A stretch of DNA of 64,000 nt from NCBI GenBank assembly GCA_934119965.1, contig CAKOTA010000004.1, positions 18,364-82,363 of the forward strand, read 5' to 3'. Made by a program: the position numbers and the translations under genes. The notes beneath the pieces are model-generated. The model did no database searches, had not been told where the DNA came from, and worked only from the letters and a program-made list of their open reading frames with translations. The stretch comes from an uncultured Bacilli bacterium (lineage in GTDB: Bacteria; Bacillota_I; Bacilli_A; RF39; UBA660). Positions 8,096 to 17,308 of the stretch are shown here, piece after piece; positions within the stretch are counted from its first letter, which is position 1, and each line of letters starts with the position of its first letter.

Positions 8096-8559
8096 TGTCA
8101 AAATTTATTGATGAAGCAAGAAAAAAAGGAAAAATAATTAATTATGATGATGTATATGAGAGTTTAGAACCAGACGAAGTTGGATTTTATATTGGTGAAA
8201 AATTAAATGTATATGGAACATATAAAATCGGAGATATTGTATATGTTAGTAAATACAAAAATAAAAATGTAAATAAACATTTATTTGTTATAGTTGATGA
8301 AGAAAATAGAGGAATAGATATAGATTATTTTTGCATGTTAATTTCATCAAAATTGGATAAGTTAAAATATGAAAGTAATGTATTATTAAAAAAAGACAAT
8401 ATGAATAATTTGAATAAAGATAGTATTGTTAAAACCGATAATATTTATAATATAAAAAGAGAAAATATTGATTTTTTAGTTGGAAAAATTGACATTAAAC
8501 TTGTAAATGAATTTAAAAATAATCTATTAAACGGAAGAATAGGAGAAAAATATGAATAA
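8095..8559 (+). CDS. PemK/MazF-like protein, copy 2
   Basis: The 154 residues are a tandem paralogue of the preceding gene, offset by 461 bases. The central 90 residues are nearly identical at DNA and protein level, while the first 20 and last 25 residues differ. This suggests recent duplication or gene conversion in the core with divergence at the ends. The same PemK-like blocks are present (GDIVYVSKYK, NLNKDSIVKTD, GKIDIKLVNEF). An AAAGGAG site lies in the end of copy 1. Its stop overlaps the HTH gene by 8 bases, so all three genes form one operon. Confidence 0.65.
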   Translation: MSKFIDEARKKGKIINYDDVYESLEPDEVGFYIGEKLNVYGTYKIGDIVYVSKYKNKNVNKHLFVIVDEENRGIDIDYFCMLISSKLDKLKYESNVLLKKDNMNNLNKDSIVKTDNIYNIKRENIDFLVGKIDIKLVNEFKNNLLNGRIGEKYE

Positions 8560-8794
8560 AGAAGAATACATAAAAAAAGAACAAGAATTAATTGATAGAG
8601 AATATGAAATAATAGAAAAAATAAGTGAATTAAGAAATAAAAAAAATCTTTCACAAAATGATTTAGCGTCATTAATAAATATGAAACAACCAGCTCTTGC
8701 TAGAATTGAAAACAGTGTTAACTCACCTAAATTAAAAACAATATTAAAAATATTTGATGTGTTAGGTTATACATTAGAAATAAAGAAAAAATAA
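8552..8794 (+). CDS. XRE-family HTH protein, probable antitoxin/autorepressor
   Basis: The 80-residue protein has a charged N-terminal helix (1-21) followed by a Cro/C1-type helix-turn-helix: ISELRNKKNLSQNDLASLI, then MKQPALARIEN and PKLKTILKIFDVLGYTLEI. The GYTLEI end is common in HigA-type antitoxins. It overlaps the upstream PemK-like gene by 8 bases, so it is translationally coupled to it. It is the likely ligand of the 16-bp palindrome in the operon promoter. The toxin-first, antitoxin-last order matches HigBA-like systems rather than classic MazEF. Confidence 0.8.
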   Translation: MNKEEYIKKEQELIDREYEIIEKISELRNKKNLSQNDLASLINMKQPALARIENSVNSPKLKTILKIFDVLGYTLEIKKK

Positions 8795-8841
8795 TTGATT
8801 AAACTAATTATATATGATATTATCTTTAAGGAAGTGATTTT

Positions 8842-10260
8842 ATGAATTTACCAAATTTAAAAGAAGCAAAATTAAGAACAAGCAAAGAAGTTTTAGTTAA
8901 AACCAATGATTATATAATGAACAACAATTTAAAAGAAATAGGTAAAAATAAAAAATATTTTTTAAGAACATATGGATGTCAAATGAATGAACACGACTCA
9001 GAAAATATAAAAGCTATCTTAGAAGATATGTCATATACAGAAACAGATGTAATGGAAGATGCCGATTTAATTTTATTAAATACATGTGCTATAAGAGAAA
9101 ATGCTCATAATAAAGTATTTGGTTATCTAGGAAGAATTAAACATTTAAAAGAAGAAAAACCACATGTAATAGCAGGTATATGTGGATGTATGGCTCAAGA
9201 AGAAGTAGTTGTAAATGAAATCAAAACTAAATATAAATGGTTAGATATTGTATTTGGAACTCATAATATTCATAAATTACCACAAATATTAAATGATTCA
9301 ATTATAAAAAAAGAACAAGAAATAGAAGTATTTAGTATTGAAGGCGATGTAATTGAAAATATACCAGTTAAAAGAGATTCTAAATATAAAGCTTGGATTA
9401 ATATAATGTATGGTTGTGATAAATTCTGTACATATTGTATAGTTCCCTATACTAGAGGAAAACAAAGAAGTAGACTTCCAGAATATATCATAAAAGAAGT
9501 AGAAGATTTAATAAAGGATGGTTATAAAGAAGTAACTTTATTAGGTCAAAATGTCAATGCTTATGGAAAAGACTTAGATATTAATTATGGAATGGAAAAT
9601 TTGTTAGAAGATGTCGCTAAAACAGGAATAGAAAGAATTAGATTCGTTACTAGTCATCCTTGGGATTTTACAGATAAAATGATTGAAATAATAAGTAAAT
9701 ATAAAAATATAATGCCTTATATTCATTTACCACTTCAATCAGGTTCAAACAATATTTTAAAATTAATGGGAAGAAGATATACCAAAGAAGAATATATAAC
9801 ATTATTTAATAAAATTAAAAAGGCTTTACCTTATTCTTCAATAACAACTGATATTATAGTTGGATTTCCAAATGAGACAGATGAAGATTTTAATGATACT
9901 TTAGAAGTAGTTAATACTTGCAAATTTGATTCTGCATTTACATTCATTTTTTCACCTAGAGTAGGAACCCCAGCAGCTAAAATGAATGATAATGTTTCTT
10001 TAGATATAAAAGAAAAAAGATTACAAGTTTTAAATGAATTAATAAACAAATACTCTAAGGAAGCAAATGACAAGTATTTAGAAAAAATAGTACCTGTATT
10101 AGTAGAAGGAATAAGCGAAAAAGATGAAAATATGTTATTTGGATATACTGATACAATGAAATTAGTAAATATTAAAGGTTCAAAAGATAATATAGGAAAA
10201 ATAGTTGATGTCAAAATAACAGATATCAAAACTTGGAATATGTATGGTGAAATAGTTTAA
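8842..10260 (+). CDS. miaB: tRNA-2-methylthio-N6-dimethylallyladenosine synthase MiaB
   Basis: MiaB is a radical-SAM enzyme that adds the methylthio group to i6A37 of tRNAs reading UNN codons. The 472 residues show an N-terminal UPF0004 domain with the three auxiliary-cluster cysteines (TYGCQMNEHDSE, LNTCAIREN, GICGCMAQ), the radical-SAM triad in GCDKFCTYCIVPYTRG near residue 190, and a C-terminal TRAM region. The N-terminal extension of about 40 residues is typical of Bacilli MiaB. In Bacillus, miaB is usually followed by mutS and mutL; here two metalloproteins lie between miaB and mutL and no mutS is present. Confidence 0.96.
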   Translation: MNLPNLKEAKLRTSKEVLVKTNDYIMNNNLKEIGKNKKYFLRTYGCQMNEHDSENIKAILEDMSYTETDVMEDADLILLNTCAIRENAHNKVFGYLGRIKHLKEEKPHVIAGICGCMAQEEVVVNEIKTKYKWLDIVFGTHNIHKLPQILNDSIIKKEQEIEVFSIEGDVIENIPVKRDSKYKAWINIMYGCDKFCTYCIVPYTRGKQRSRLPEYIIKEVEDLIKDGYKEVTLLGQNVNAYGKDLDINYGMENLLEDVAKTGIERIRFVTSHPWDFTDKMIEIISKYKNIMPYIHLPLQSGSNNILKLMGRRYTKEEYITLFNKIKKALPYSSITTDIIVGFPNETDEDFNDTLEVVNTCKFDSAFTFIFSPRVGTPAAKMNDNVSLDIKEKRLQVLNELINKYSKEANDKYLEKIVPVLVEGISEKDENMLFGYTDTMKLVNIKGSKDNIGKIVDVKITDIKTWNMYGEIV

Positions 10261-10289
10261 TTGACTATTTCTTTATTTTCTACTATAAT
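10249..10289 (+). terminator. miaB terminator overlapping the next promoter
   Basis: GAAATAGT and ACTATTTC pair around TTAATTG, with T-rich DNA after. The right side also holds TTGACT (10261-10266), which lies 17 bases from TATAAT (10284-10289). The terminator of miaB and the promoter of the next operon therefore share bases. Confidence 0.65.
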
Positions 10290-10309
10290 ATTTAATCACA
10301 GGTGGTAGT

Positions 10310-11368
10310 ATGGAAGATTTTATTAATGAATTAAATAAAGATATGGAAGAAATTTTAAATTCAATAAAACATTGTACTTCTAAATCAAAACAATATCAAT
10401 TGATGCAGGATTATTATGTATTATGTGAAATTTATGAAGAAATAGGAGCAACAAATATTCCTAAATTAGAAGATTATAGTCATAAAAAAATAAAAATTGA
10501 AGATTTACTTAGACATATGAATAAAAAATTTATGCCAATTTTACTAAAAGACTTACAAAAAAATGAAGAAATTTATTCTGAATTAGTAAATTTATTGCTT
10601 AAATTATTTGATAATTATGATGAGCCAACTATATATGAATCAATGTTTAAAAATAAAATTAATATTTATGAATCTGTTAATATGACGATTGAATTTTTAA
10701 AAAATTATGATTTAAAAATATATAGTGTGTTAAAAGAATTAATTAATAATAATCGTGTTATGTATATAGAAGATCATACTTCTAAATATTATGGAGTGTC
10801 ATACAATATTAATGTTACCAATAAATCATATATTCTTATGAATACTGATCAAAATATTAATAGTTCTATAACCTTAGTTCATGAATCCGGTCATATTTAC
10901 GACTTTGATAAAAATAAAAATAACTCCATAAATACAAATACGAAGTCATTTTTAGTTAATAGTTGTAATGAAATATTTCCAAACTACTTAGAATTAGTAT
11001 ACAAAAATTATTTAAAAAACAAAAAAATATATTTAGATGATTTAAATATGAGTGATAAAAAAGATATTCAAATATTATTTGATATGACTAGTTCTATATC
11101 TAAAATACTATATTCTTATGATATCAATGGGATTTTTGAAATCAATATTTTAAAGGCCAAATTATCAGAATTATTTGGAAAGATATGTTCATTTTATTAT
11201 TATGATATGTATTTAGAAGATCCTGAAATGGCAAAGTATTACACCAATTTATTATTAGAAAATATGGGATCATATGATAATATAACAATACTTGAAAAGT
11301 CAGGGATAGAAATAGATGAATTACTTGAAAGTTTAGAAAAAAGGTTTCAAAAAATATATAAAAGGTGA
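10310..11368 (+). CDS. Putative zinc metallopeptidase (HExGH), copy 1
   Basis: The 352-residue protein carries LVHESGHIYDF with the HExGH zinc motif at residues 191-195, and a conserved Glu (NEIFPNYLE) about 30 residues later that could be the third ligand. This arrangement resembles M3-like gluzincins (oligoendopeptidase F type), but the rest of the M3 signature is not visible. No signal peptide or membrane segment is seen, so it is probably cytoplasmic. The N-terminus is helical and charged. A paralogue follows after four bases. I do not recognise a named family; peptidase activity is inferred from the motif only. Confidence 0.65.
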   Translation: MEDFINELNKDMEEILNSIKHCTSKSKQYQLMQDYYVLCEIYEEIGATNIPKLEDYSHKKIKIEDLLRHMNKKFMPILLKDLQKNEEIYSELVNLLLKLFDNYDEPTIYESMFKNKINIYESVNMTIEFLKNYDLKIYSVLKELINNNRVMYIEDHTSKYYGVSYNINVTNKSYILMNTDQNINSSITLVHESGHIYDFDKNKNNSINTNTKSFLVNSCNEIFPNYLELVYKNYLKNKKIYLDDLNMSDKKDIQILFDMTSSISKILYSYDINGIFEINILKAKLSELFGKICSFYYYDMYLEDPEMAKYYTNLLLENMGSYDNITILEKSGIEIDELLESLEKRFQKIYKR

Positions 11369-11372
11369 TAAT

Positions 11373-12401
11373 ATGATAGATATTGATACAAAGAAAACAA
11401 TTCTTAAAGACATAAATATGATGATAAATAAAATTAAAAAATGTAATTCTAAAACTATGTATAATGTATATTTATATGAATTGGAAGATTTATATTATTT
11501 GTGTGAACAACTTAACATAACTGATTATCCTAATATTGATAATTATTCAAATAAATCAATTGTAATTAATGAGGATAAATTATACGATAAATATCGTAAT
11601 CAATTATTACAAGACAAAGCATATCATTTGGAATTTTCTAAAAATAGTAAGAATATAGATTATTATAAGTATCAAGATTTAAATAATTATTCATTGCAAA
11701 TAGAAATATCAGCTACTGACAATATTGAATTAATGTGTGAATTCTTAAATGACTATGATCCTATGATTTATAATATGTTTAAACAATTATTAGTAGAAAA
11801 TAGAATAATTGTTGCAGGAGAAATTAATGTTTCAAATGAAATGGGGACACCTGCTTATATTGTATTTTCATATGGAAGCTATCTTCCGTATGTTGTAATA
11901 GATTCAGAAAAGCTTTTAACAGACTCTGTAAATTTAGTTCACGAATTAGGTCATGTTTATGATAATAATTTAAAAAGATCAAATAAAATATTTAATCAAA
12001 AGAAAATCAATTGTCTAGATGAAGTAGTATCTTATTATTTTCAATTTGTATATGTTGATTATTTAAACAATAGAAACTTATTTAAACAAGATGTTCAAAA
12101 TATAAAATATGCATATAACTATCCATTGGTCGATTTTATTAATAAAATAGGACCAGAATATGAAAAATTAAAAGAAAAGCAAGTGGATGAAAGTTATATT
12201 GATGAATATTTAAATTATACTTATGGAATAGCAATTGCTTATCATTTTTTAGAAAGATATAGAGATAATCCTGAAAAAACAAAAAATGAAATTAATAGTT
12301 TTATTGCTCTAAATGGACAATATAATATGATGGAAATGTTAGAAAAATTTAAACTAAAAGATGAATTGATAGATTCAAAAATATTAAAAAAATATATATA
12401 A
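11373..12401 (+). CDS. Putative zinc metallopeptidase (HExGH), copy 2
   Basis: The 342-residue paralogue of the preceding gene has HELGH at residues 190-194 in LVHELGHVYDN and a Glu in LDEVVSYYFQF about 27 residues later. Both proteins share an N-terminal NSKT/TSKS-type helix, a LCEQLN/LCEIYE stretch, a NYDLKIY/DYDPMIY segment before the motif, and similar length. Overall identity is low, so this is an old duplication. It follows copy 1 after four bases with its own GGTGATAAT site. Substrates are unknown. Confidence 0.65.
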   Translation: MIDIDTKKTILKDINMMINKIKKCNSKTMYNVYLYELEDLYYLCEQLNITDYPNIDNYSNKSIVINEDKLYDKYRNQLLQDKAYHLEFSKNSKNIDYYKYQDLNNYSLQIEISATDNIELMCEFLNDYDPMIYNMFKQLLVENRIIVAGEINVSNEMGTPAYIVFSYGSYLPYVVIDSEKLLTDSVNLVHELGHVYDNNLKRSNKIFNQKKINCLDEVVSYYFQFVYVDYLNNRNLFKQDVQNIKYAYNYPLVDFINKIGPEYEKLKEKQVDESYIDEYLNYTYGIAIAYHFLERYRDNPEKTKNEINSFIALNGQYNMMEMLEKFKLKDELIDSKILKKYI

Positions 12402-12403
12402 GG

Positions 12404-12529
12404 AAAAATTTAGAAAATACTAGACTTGATACTTGTTTAATTTATAAAAACTATTATGATTGTATGGAAACTAAAACAACATACGAATTTAATAACCCAG
12501 ACAAAGTAAAAAAATTAATAGAATATTAA
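12404..12529 (+). pseudogene. Possible remnant of a degraded gene
   Basis: Directly after the second metalloprotein an open frame of 41 codons without an initiating ATG or ribosome site runs to TAA at 12527-12529. It encodes a plausible protein tail (RLDTCLIYKNYYDCMETKT, then YEFNNPDKVKKLIEY). An internal ATG would give only 21 residues. It looks like the C-terminal leftover of a deleted gene, possibly from the slot that mutS occupies in related genomes. No similarity to MutS is visible, so its origin is unknown. Confidence 0.3.
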
Positions 12530-12546
12530 AAAAATATTCTTTTTTT
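12520..12546 (+). terminator. Terminator before mutL
   Basis: AGAATATT and AATATTCT pair around five A, followed by a T run. Confidence 0.75.
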
Positions 12547-12572
12547 ATGGTATAATTTTAATTGGTGATAAT

Positions 12573-14330
12573 ATGTCAGTAATACAACAAATGGATGAAA
12601 TTTTAGCAAACAAAATATCTGCTGGAGAAGTAGTAGAAAGATGTGCATCAGTTGTAAAAGAATTAGTAGAAAATAGTATTGATGCTAAGTCTACTGAAAT
12701 AAAAATTGATTTAATTGAGGCAGGTACTAAACAAATAAAAGTAATAGATAATGGTATTGGAATGGATAACATTGATGCGGTTATGGCTTTTAATAGACAC
12801 GCTACAAGTAAAATTAAAACAGAAGATGATTTATATAATATTAATACACTAGGATTTAGAGGTGAAGCTTTGGCTTCAATTGCCTCAGTTTCTGAAGTAA
12901 CACTAAAAACTTGTAAAGATGAAATAGGAACAAAAGTTGAAATAAATGGTGGTAAATTAATAAGTGTTGAAAATAGTGATGCTAGAATCGGAACTGAAAT
13001 AACAGTTGCTAATCTATTTTATAATACCCCAGCTAGATTAAAACATTTAAAAAGCTTATATACAGAACTTGCAAGTATAACTGATTATGTCAATAAAATC
13101 GCACTTTCGCATCCAGAAATAAAATTCGTTTTAATAAACAATAACAATATCTTATTAAATACCGATGGCAGTAATAATTTGTTAAAAACAATTAAATCAA
13201 TATATGGAATTGAAGTTGCTAAAAAAATGCTAGATATTGATGCTGAAGATAATGATTATCATATAACCGGATATGTATCATTACCAGAAGTACATAGATC
13301 AAGCAGAAATAATATGATTACTTTAGTAAATGGTAGAGTAGTTAGAAATATGGAAGTTAATAAAACAATTAACGATAGTTACCATTCATATAAACCAGAC
13401 ACTAGATATCCAATAACAGTAATTAATATCGAATTAGATCCAAGTTTAATAGATGTTAATATCCATCCAACAAAAATGGATGTTAAATTTTCGAAATTAG
13501 AAGAATTGTTAGAATTAATTTATAAAACAATTAGAAATAGAATTAAACCAGTAAATTTAATTCCTCATATTGAAGAAGAAATTGAATATGAAAAACCACA
13601 ATATGTGTATAACAATAATTTTATAACTCCAGAACTTAAAGTAGAAGAAGAACCTAAAAAATATGAGCCAATTACTTTAAAATTTGAACAAACGGAAAAC
13701 TTTGAAGAAGTAAAAGAAGAAGCAGAAAAATATTATAAAGAACCATTTCCTGAATTATCATATGTTGGTGTAGTTCACGGAACTTATATAATATGTCAAA
13801 ATGATAAAGGAATGTATATGATAGATCAACATGCTGCTAAAGAAAGAGTAAACTATGAAAAATATAAAAAATTATTAGGTAATCCTAGTAATGAAAGTAC
13901 TTCTTTATTGTTTCCAATAACAATTGAATTACCAGTAAATGAATATATAACTTTAAGAGAAAATTTTAGTATTTTAGAAAATATGAATTTTGAAATTGAA
14001 GAGTTTGGAATAAATTCTGTAATAATTAAAAGACATCCAACTTGGTTACCAAGAGGTTATGAAGAAGAATCAATTAGAAAAATAATTGAAACAGTAATAA
14101 GTTATGAAAATAAATTTGATTTAGAAAAATTTAATGAAGCGGTCGCAACTATGATGAGTTGTAAATTAGCAATCAAAGCTAATGAATTTGTTTCTGAAGA
14201 AGAAATAGAAGAATTATTAAATAGCCTAAAACAATGTGACAATCCATTCAATTGCCCTCATGGAAGACCAACAATTATATTCCATTCAAACTATGATTTA
14301 GAAAAAATGTTTAAAAGAAGTGGTTTTTAA
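12573..14330 (+). CDS. mutL: DNA mismatch repair protein MutL
   Basis: MutL links MutS mismatch recognition to strand incision. The 585-residue protein has the GHKL ATPase motifs VVKELVENSIDA, DNGIGM, RHATSKI and LGFRGEALASIASV in its first 110 residues, a transducer domain to about 330, an acidic linker, and a C-terminal endonuclease domain. DQHAAKERVNYE starts at residue 418 and fits DQHA-x2-E-x4-E. The MSCKLAIKA and CPHGRPT motifs follow. It is therefore a nicking MutL of the methyl-independent type. MutS is not next to it, unlike in Bacillus. Confidence 0.96.
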   Translation: MSVIQQMDEILANKISAGEVVERCASVVKELVENSIDAKSTEIKIDLIEAGTKQIKVIDNGIGMDNIDAVMAFNRHATSKIKTEDDLYNINTLGFRGEALASIASVSEVTLKTCKDEIGTKVEINGGKLISVENSDARIGTEITVANLFYNTPARLKHLKSLYTELASITDYVNKIALSHPEIKFVLINNNNILLNTDGSNNLLKTIKSIYGIEVAKKMLDIDAEDNDYHITGYVSLPEVHRSSRNNMITLVNGRVVRNMEVNKTINDSYHSYKPDTRYPITVINIELDPSLIDVNIHPTKMDVKFSKLEELLELIYKTIRNRIKPVNLIPHIEEEIEYEKPQYVYNNNFITPELKVEEEPKKYEPITLKFEQTENFEEVKEEAEKYYKEPFPELSYVGVVHGTYIICQNDKGMYMIDQHAAKERVNYEKYKKLLGNPSNESTSLLFPITIELPVNEYITLRENFSILENMNFEIEEFGINSVIIKRHPTWLPRGYEEESIRKIIETVISYENKFDLEKFNEAVATMMSCKLAIKANEFVSEEEIEELLNSLKQCDNPFNCPHGRPTIIFHSNYDLEKMFKRSGF

Positions 14331-14387
14331 TATTTTTTCACATTAATTTCATTTAATAGTGTTTATAATATAAATAGAGGTGATTAT

Positions 14388-15506
14388 ATGAAATGTAAAA
14401 ACTGTGGTTCTAAAATAAAAGAACAAGATATTTATTGTCCAGAATGTGGTAAAAGTACAAAGGAAAGCTTTTTAACTAAATTAGGTAAATCTATATATAA
14501 AAATAGAATTACCATATTTATGATATTAATAGCATTGATACTTATAACATTTATTTTTAATTTGATTTCATATTTGTTTGGTCCAGAATACATTGCTAAA
14601 AAATATATGAACTCTTTAGCAAAAAATAATTATAACGAAATTTATGAATTGTTAGATGTTCATGAATCTTCAATTGTAAATAAAGAAATTTTGAAAGAAA
14701 AAATGGAAACTATTAATATTGATGCTTATAAATTAGATAGTGTCAATATATATGGAAATGAAGCTCTAATTACATTTAAATATGAAGATAATAGAGAGAT
14801 TAATTATGTTTCTGTTTTACTTAGAAATTCAATGGTAAAAAAATATTTCTTCTTTGATAACTGGAAAATAATGAGCTCTAAAGTAGCAACCAATATTAAT
14901 ATCAAAGTTCCAAAAAATTCTAAAGTAACATTAGATAATATTGATATTAAAGAATTTAAAAAATCAGAAGAAGATTATGATATTTACAAAATAAATGAGA
15001 TGTTTGCTGGAACATACAATATAAATATTGAATTAGAAAATGGACTTAAAGTAGAAGATAAAATAGATATTAAATCAAATGAAACATATTCAATTGGTAA
15101 TATTGATTTAGAAGATGATGTAAAATCTAATTTACAAGATCAATTATTAAATAATCTCAATACTCTATATAGTAATGCTATAAACGATGTTGAATATAAA
15201 AATACAGGTTTAACTAATTTAAAGGATGAATATCAATACTTAAAAAATGCTTTACAAAATAAAAATTATACTTTAACAAATATTTCATTTAGCGATATAG
15301 ATGTTAATAAAGTAACATTTGATACTAATTTAGAAGTAACATTTACTCTAAATTGCAATTATACTGTAAACTATGTTAGCAATGATGAAACTAAGACTTA
15401 TAATGGAAAAGGAAGTACAACAATAAAAGCAAACTTTAATGTAACAGATAGCACTTATACATTGGATAGTATTTCAAATTTACCTATTAGTTTTAGAATA
15501 AGATAA
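14388..15506 (+). CDS. TcaA/YvbJ-like zinc-ribbon membrane protein
   Basis: The 372-residue protein begins with a zinc ribbon (cysteines 3, 6, 18 and 21: C-K-N-C and C-P-E-C). A basic stretch and one membrane segment (about 43-65) follow, then an extracytoplasmic region of some 300 residues. This layout matches TcaA of Staphylococcus and YvbJ of Bacillus. Their outer parts hold NTF2-like and immunoglobulin-like domains, and TcaA affects cell-wall stress and teichoic acid handling. The PEYIAKKYMNSLAKNNYNEI segment after the membrane span is typical of the first outer domain. It is a single gene with its own TATAAT and ends in a terminator. The exact role here is unknown. Confidence 0.75.
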   Translation: MKCKNCGSKIKEQDIYCPECGKSTKESFLTKLGKSIYKNRITIFMILIALILITFIFNLISYLFGPEYIAKKYMNSLAKNNYNEIYELLDVHESSIVNKEILKEKMETINIDAYKLDSVNIYGNEALITFKYEDNREINYVSVLLRNSMVKKYFFFDNWKIMSSKVATNINIKVPKNSKVTLDNIDIKEFKKSEEDYDIYKINEMFAGTYNINIELENGLKVEDKIDIKSNETYSIGNIDLEDDVKSNLQDQLLNNLNTLYSNAINDVEYKNTGLTNLKDEYQYLKNALQNKNYTLTNISFSDIDVNKVTFDTNLEVTFTLNCNYTVNYVSNDETKTYNGKGSTTIKANFNVTDSTYTLDSISNLPISFRIR

Positions 15507-15511
15507 AAAAA

Positions 15512-15555
15512 TTGGACTAATTCATTATTTAATGATATAATGTATTAGTCTTTTT
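15512..15555 (+). promoter_or_regulatory. Terminator hairpin overlapping the RNase J promoter
   Basis: GACTAAT (15515-15521) and ATTAGTC (15544-15550) pair, with inner pairing, and five T follow: a terminator for the TcaA-like gene. The same DNA holds TTGGAC (15512-15517) and TATAAT (15536-15541) with an 18-base spacer, a promoter for the RNase J gene. Confidence 0.55.
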
Positions 15556-15578
15556 ATGTGAAAGAAAGGAGTATAAAA

Positions 15579-17213
15579 ATGAGTAAAATAAAAATTTTTA
15601 GTCTTGGTGGACTAAATGAAGTCGGAAACAACATGTATGTTGTTAATGTTGACGAAGAAATATTTATATTAGACGCGGGTTTTAAATATGCAGATGACAA
15701 AATGCTAGGAATTGATTATATTATTCCAAATTTTGATTATTTAAAAGAAAATGTTGATAAAATAAAAGGAATTTTTATAAGCCATGGTCATGATAGTCAA
15801 TATGGGGCTTTACCTGACATATTGGAAGAATTGCCAAATATTCCAGTTTATGGAACAGAATTTACTTTAGGAATAATTAAAAGTGTTGTCGGTGATAAAA
15901 ATTATAATTTTAAAACAATTGTTCCTCATAAAAAAATTAATTTTAAAAATACTTCTATTTTTCCAATTACTTTAACTCACTCTGTTCCTGGAAGTGTTGG
16001 ATATGTAATTAATACTAGTGATGGTGCTATTGTATATACAAGTAATTTCTTGTTTGATCCAACAATGGATGGAGCATATAAAACAGATATTGGAAAACTT
16101 GCTTACGTTGGTAAACAAGGAGTATTATGTTTAATGAGTGAGTCTATGTATGCTGATAAGGTAGGTTATACATCTCCTAACAATCGTATTGAAAATATTG
16201 TTATGGAATCTATTAATAAGGCAACTGGAAGAGTTTTATTCAATATTTATGAGGCACAATTATATCGTATCCAAGAGTTATTTAATGTTGCAACTCTTTT
16301 AGATAAAAAGGTTGTTATTTTAGGTAAAAAATTGGAAGAAATTATTAATAAAGCTATTGATATGAATTATATAGAATTTGATAAGACTAAATTATTGGGG
16401 CTAAATCATGTAAATGATCCAAATATTATAGTTTTAATTTCAGATGATAGAGAAAAACCTTTTTCTAATATTAGAAGAATTATTAATGGCCGAGATAAAT
16501 TCTTAAAAATAAATGAAGATGATACTATTATATTTGCTTCACCTTCTTATGATGGACTTGAAAGAAGTGCTACTAAAATATATGATGAAATAGCTAAAAT
16601 GGATTTAAATTTAGTAATTATACCTAAAAAATACTTATCTCATCATGCTTCTAGTGAAGATTTAATGATGATGATTAATTTAATGAATCCAAAATATTAT
16701 TTTCCAGTAATTGGTGAATACAGACATCAAGTAGCTAATGCTGATAATGCAGTAAAGGCTGGTATGAGTAAAGATAATATTATTTTGAAATTAAATGGAG
16801 AAGTTGCTACTTTTATTGATGGTAATTTAGTTGATGAATACGAGAAAGTAAAAGTAGACGAGATATTAGTTGATGGTAAGTCTGTAGGAGATGTTGGTGA
16901 ATTAGTTTTAAAAGATAGAGAAATGTTATCTGAAAATGGAATTGTTATTGTAAGTGCTACAATAGATAAAACAAGTAAAAAGATAATAGCTGGTCCAGAA
17001 ATATTAACTCGCGGATTTATATTTGTAAAAGACAATATTGATTTAATAAAAGAATCTGAAAAAATTTCTACTGATGTTATAAATGAGTTTACAAAAGATA
17101 ACTATGTTGATTTTAATAAAATAAAACTAGGAATTAGGGATAAATTAGGTAGATATTTTTATAAAGAAACTGAATGTAAACCAATGATTTTAATCGTTAT
17201 TCAAGAAGTGTAA
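15579..17213 (+). CDS. Ribonuclease J family protein with degenerate metal site (RNase J2-like)
   Basis: The 544-residue protein has the full RNase J layout: metallo-beta-lactamase core, beta-CASP insertion and C-terminal domain. The catalytic motif that is normally H-x-H-x-D-H reads SHGHDSQYGA, so the Asp and the last His are lost. The later motifs also differ: THSVPGSVG in place of the usual THSIPDSVG, YTSNF for HTGDF, and VIGEYRH for HGEYR. B. subtilis RNase J2 is altered in the same way (HGHADAIG) and acts as the weak partner of RNase J1. ATG 15579 is chosen for its AAAGGAG site. By analogy this is the J2-type subunit, with an active J1 expected elsewhere. Confidence 0.85.
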   Translation: MSKIKIFSLGGLNEVGNNMYVVNVDEEIFILDAGFKYADDKMLGIDYIIPNFDYLKENVDKIKGIFISHGHDSQYGALPDILEELPNIPVYGTEFTLGIIKSVVGDKNYNFKTIVPHKKINFKNTSIFPITLTHSVPGSVGYVINTSDGAIVYTSNFLFDPTMDGAYKTDIGKLAYVGKQGVLCLMSESMYADKVGYTSPNNRIENIVMESINKATGRVLFNIYEAQLYRIQELFNVATLLDKKVVILGKKLEEIINKAIDMNYIEFDKTKLLGLNHVNDPNIIVLISDDREKPFSNIRRIINGRDKFLKINEDDTIIFASPSYDGLERSATKIYDEIAKMDLNLVIIPKKYLSHHASSEDLMMMINLMNPKYYFPVIGEYRHQVANADNAVKAGMSKDNIILKLNGEVATFIDGNLVDEYEKVKVDEILVDGKSVGDVGELVLKDREMLSENGIVIVSATIDKTSKKIIAGPEILTRGFIFVKDNIDLIKESEKISTDVINEFTKDNYVDFNKIKLGIRDKLGRYFYKETECKPMILIVIQEV

Positions 17214-17231
17214 AAAAACACTTCTTTTTTT
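17205..17231 (+). terminator. Terminator after the RNase J gene
   Basis: GAAGTG and CACTTC pair around an A-rich loop, followed by seven T. Confidence 0.85.
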
Positions 17232-17308
17232 AACCACTTACATCAATATAATCACCACTTATTTATTTTTTCTTTACATATACTTTTAAATATTATATAA
17301 ATTATTTG

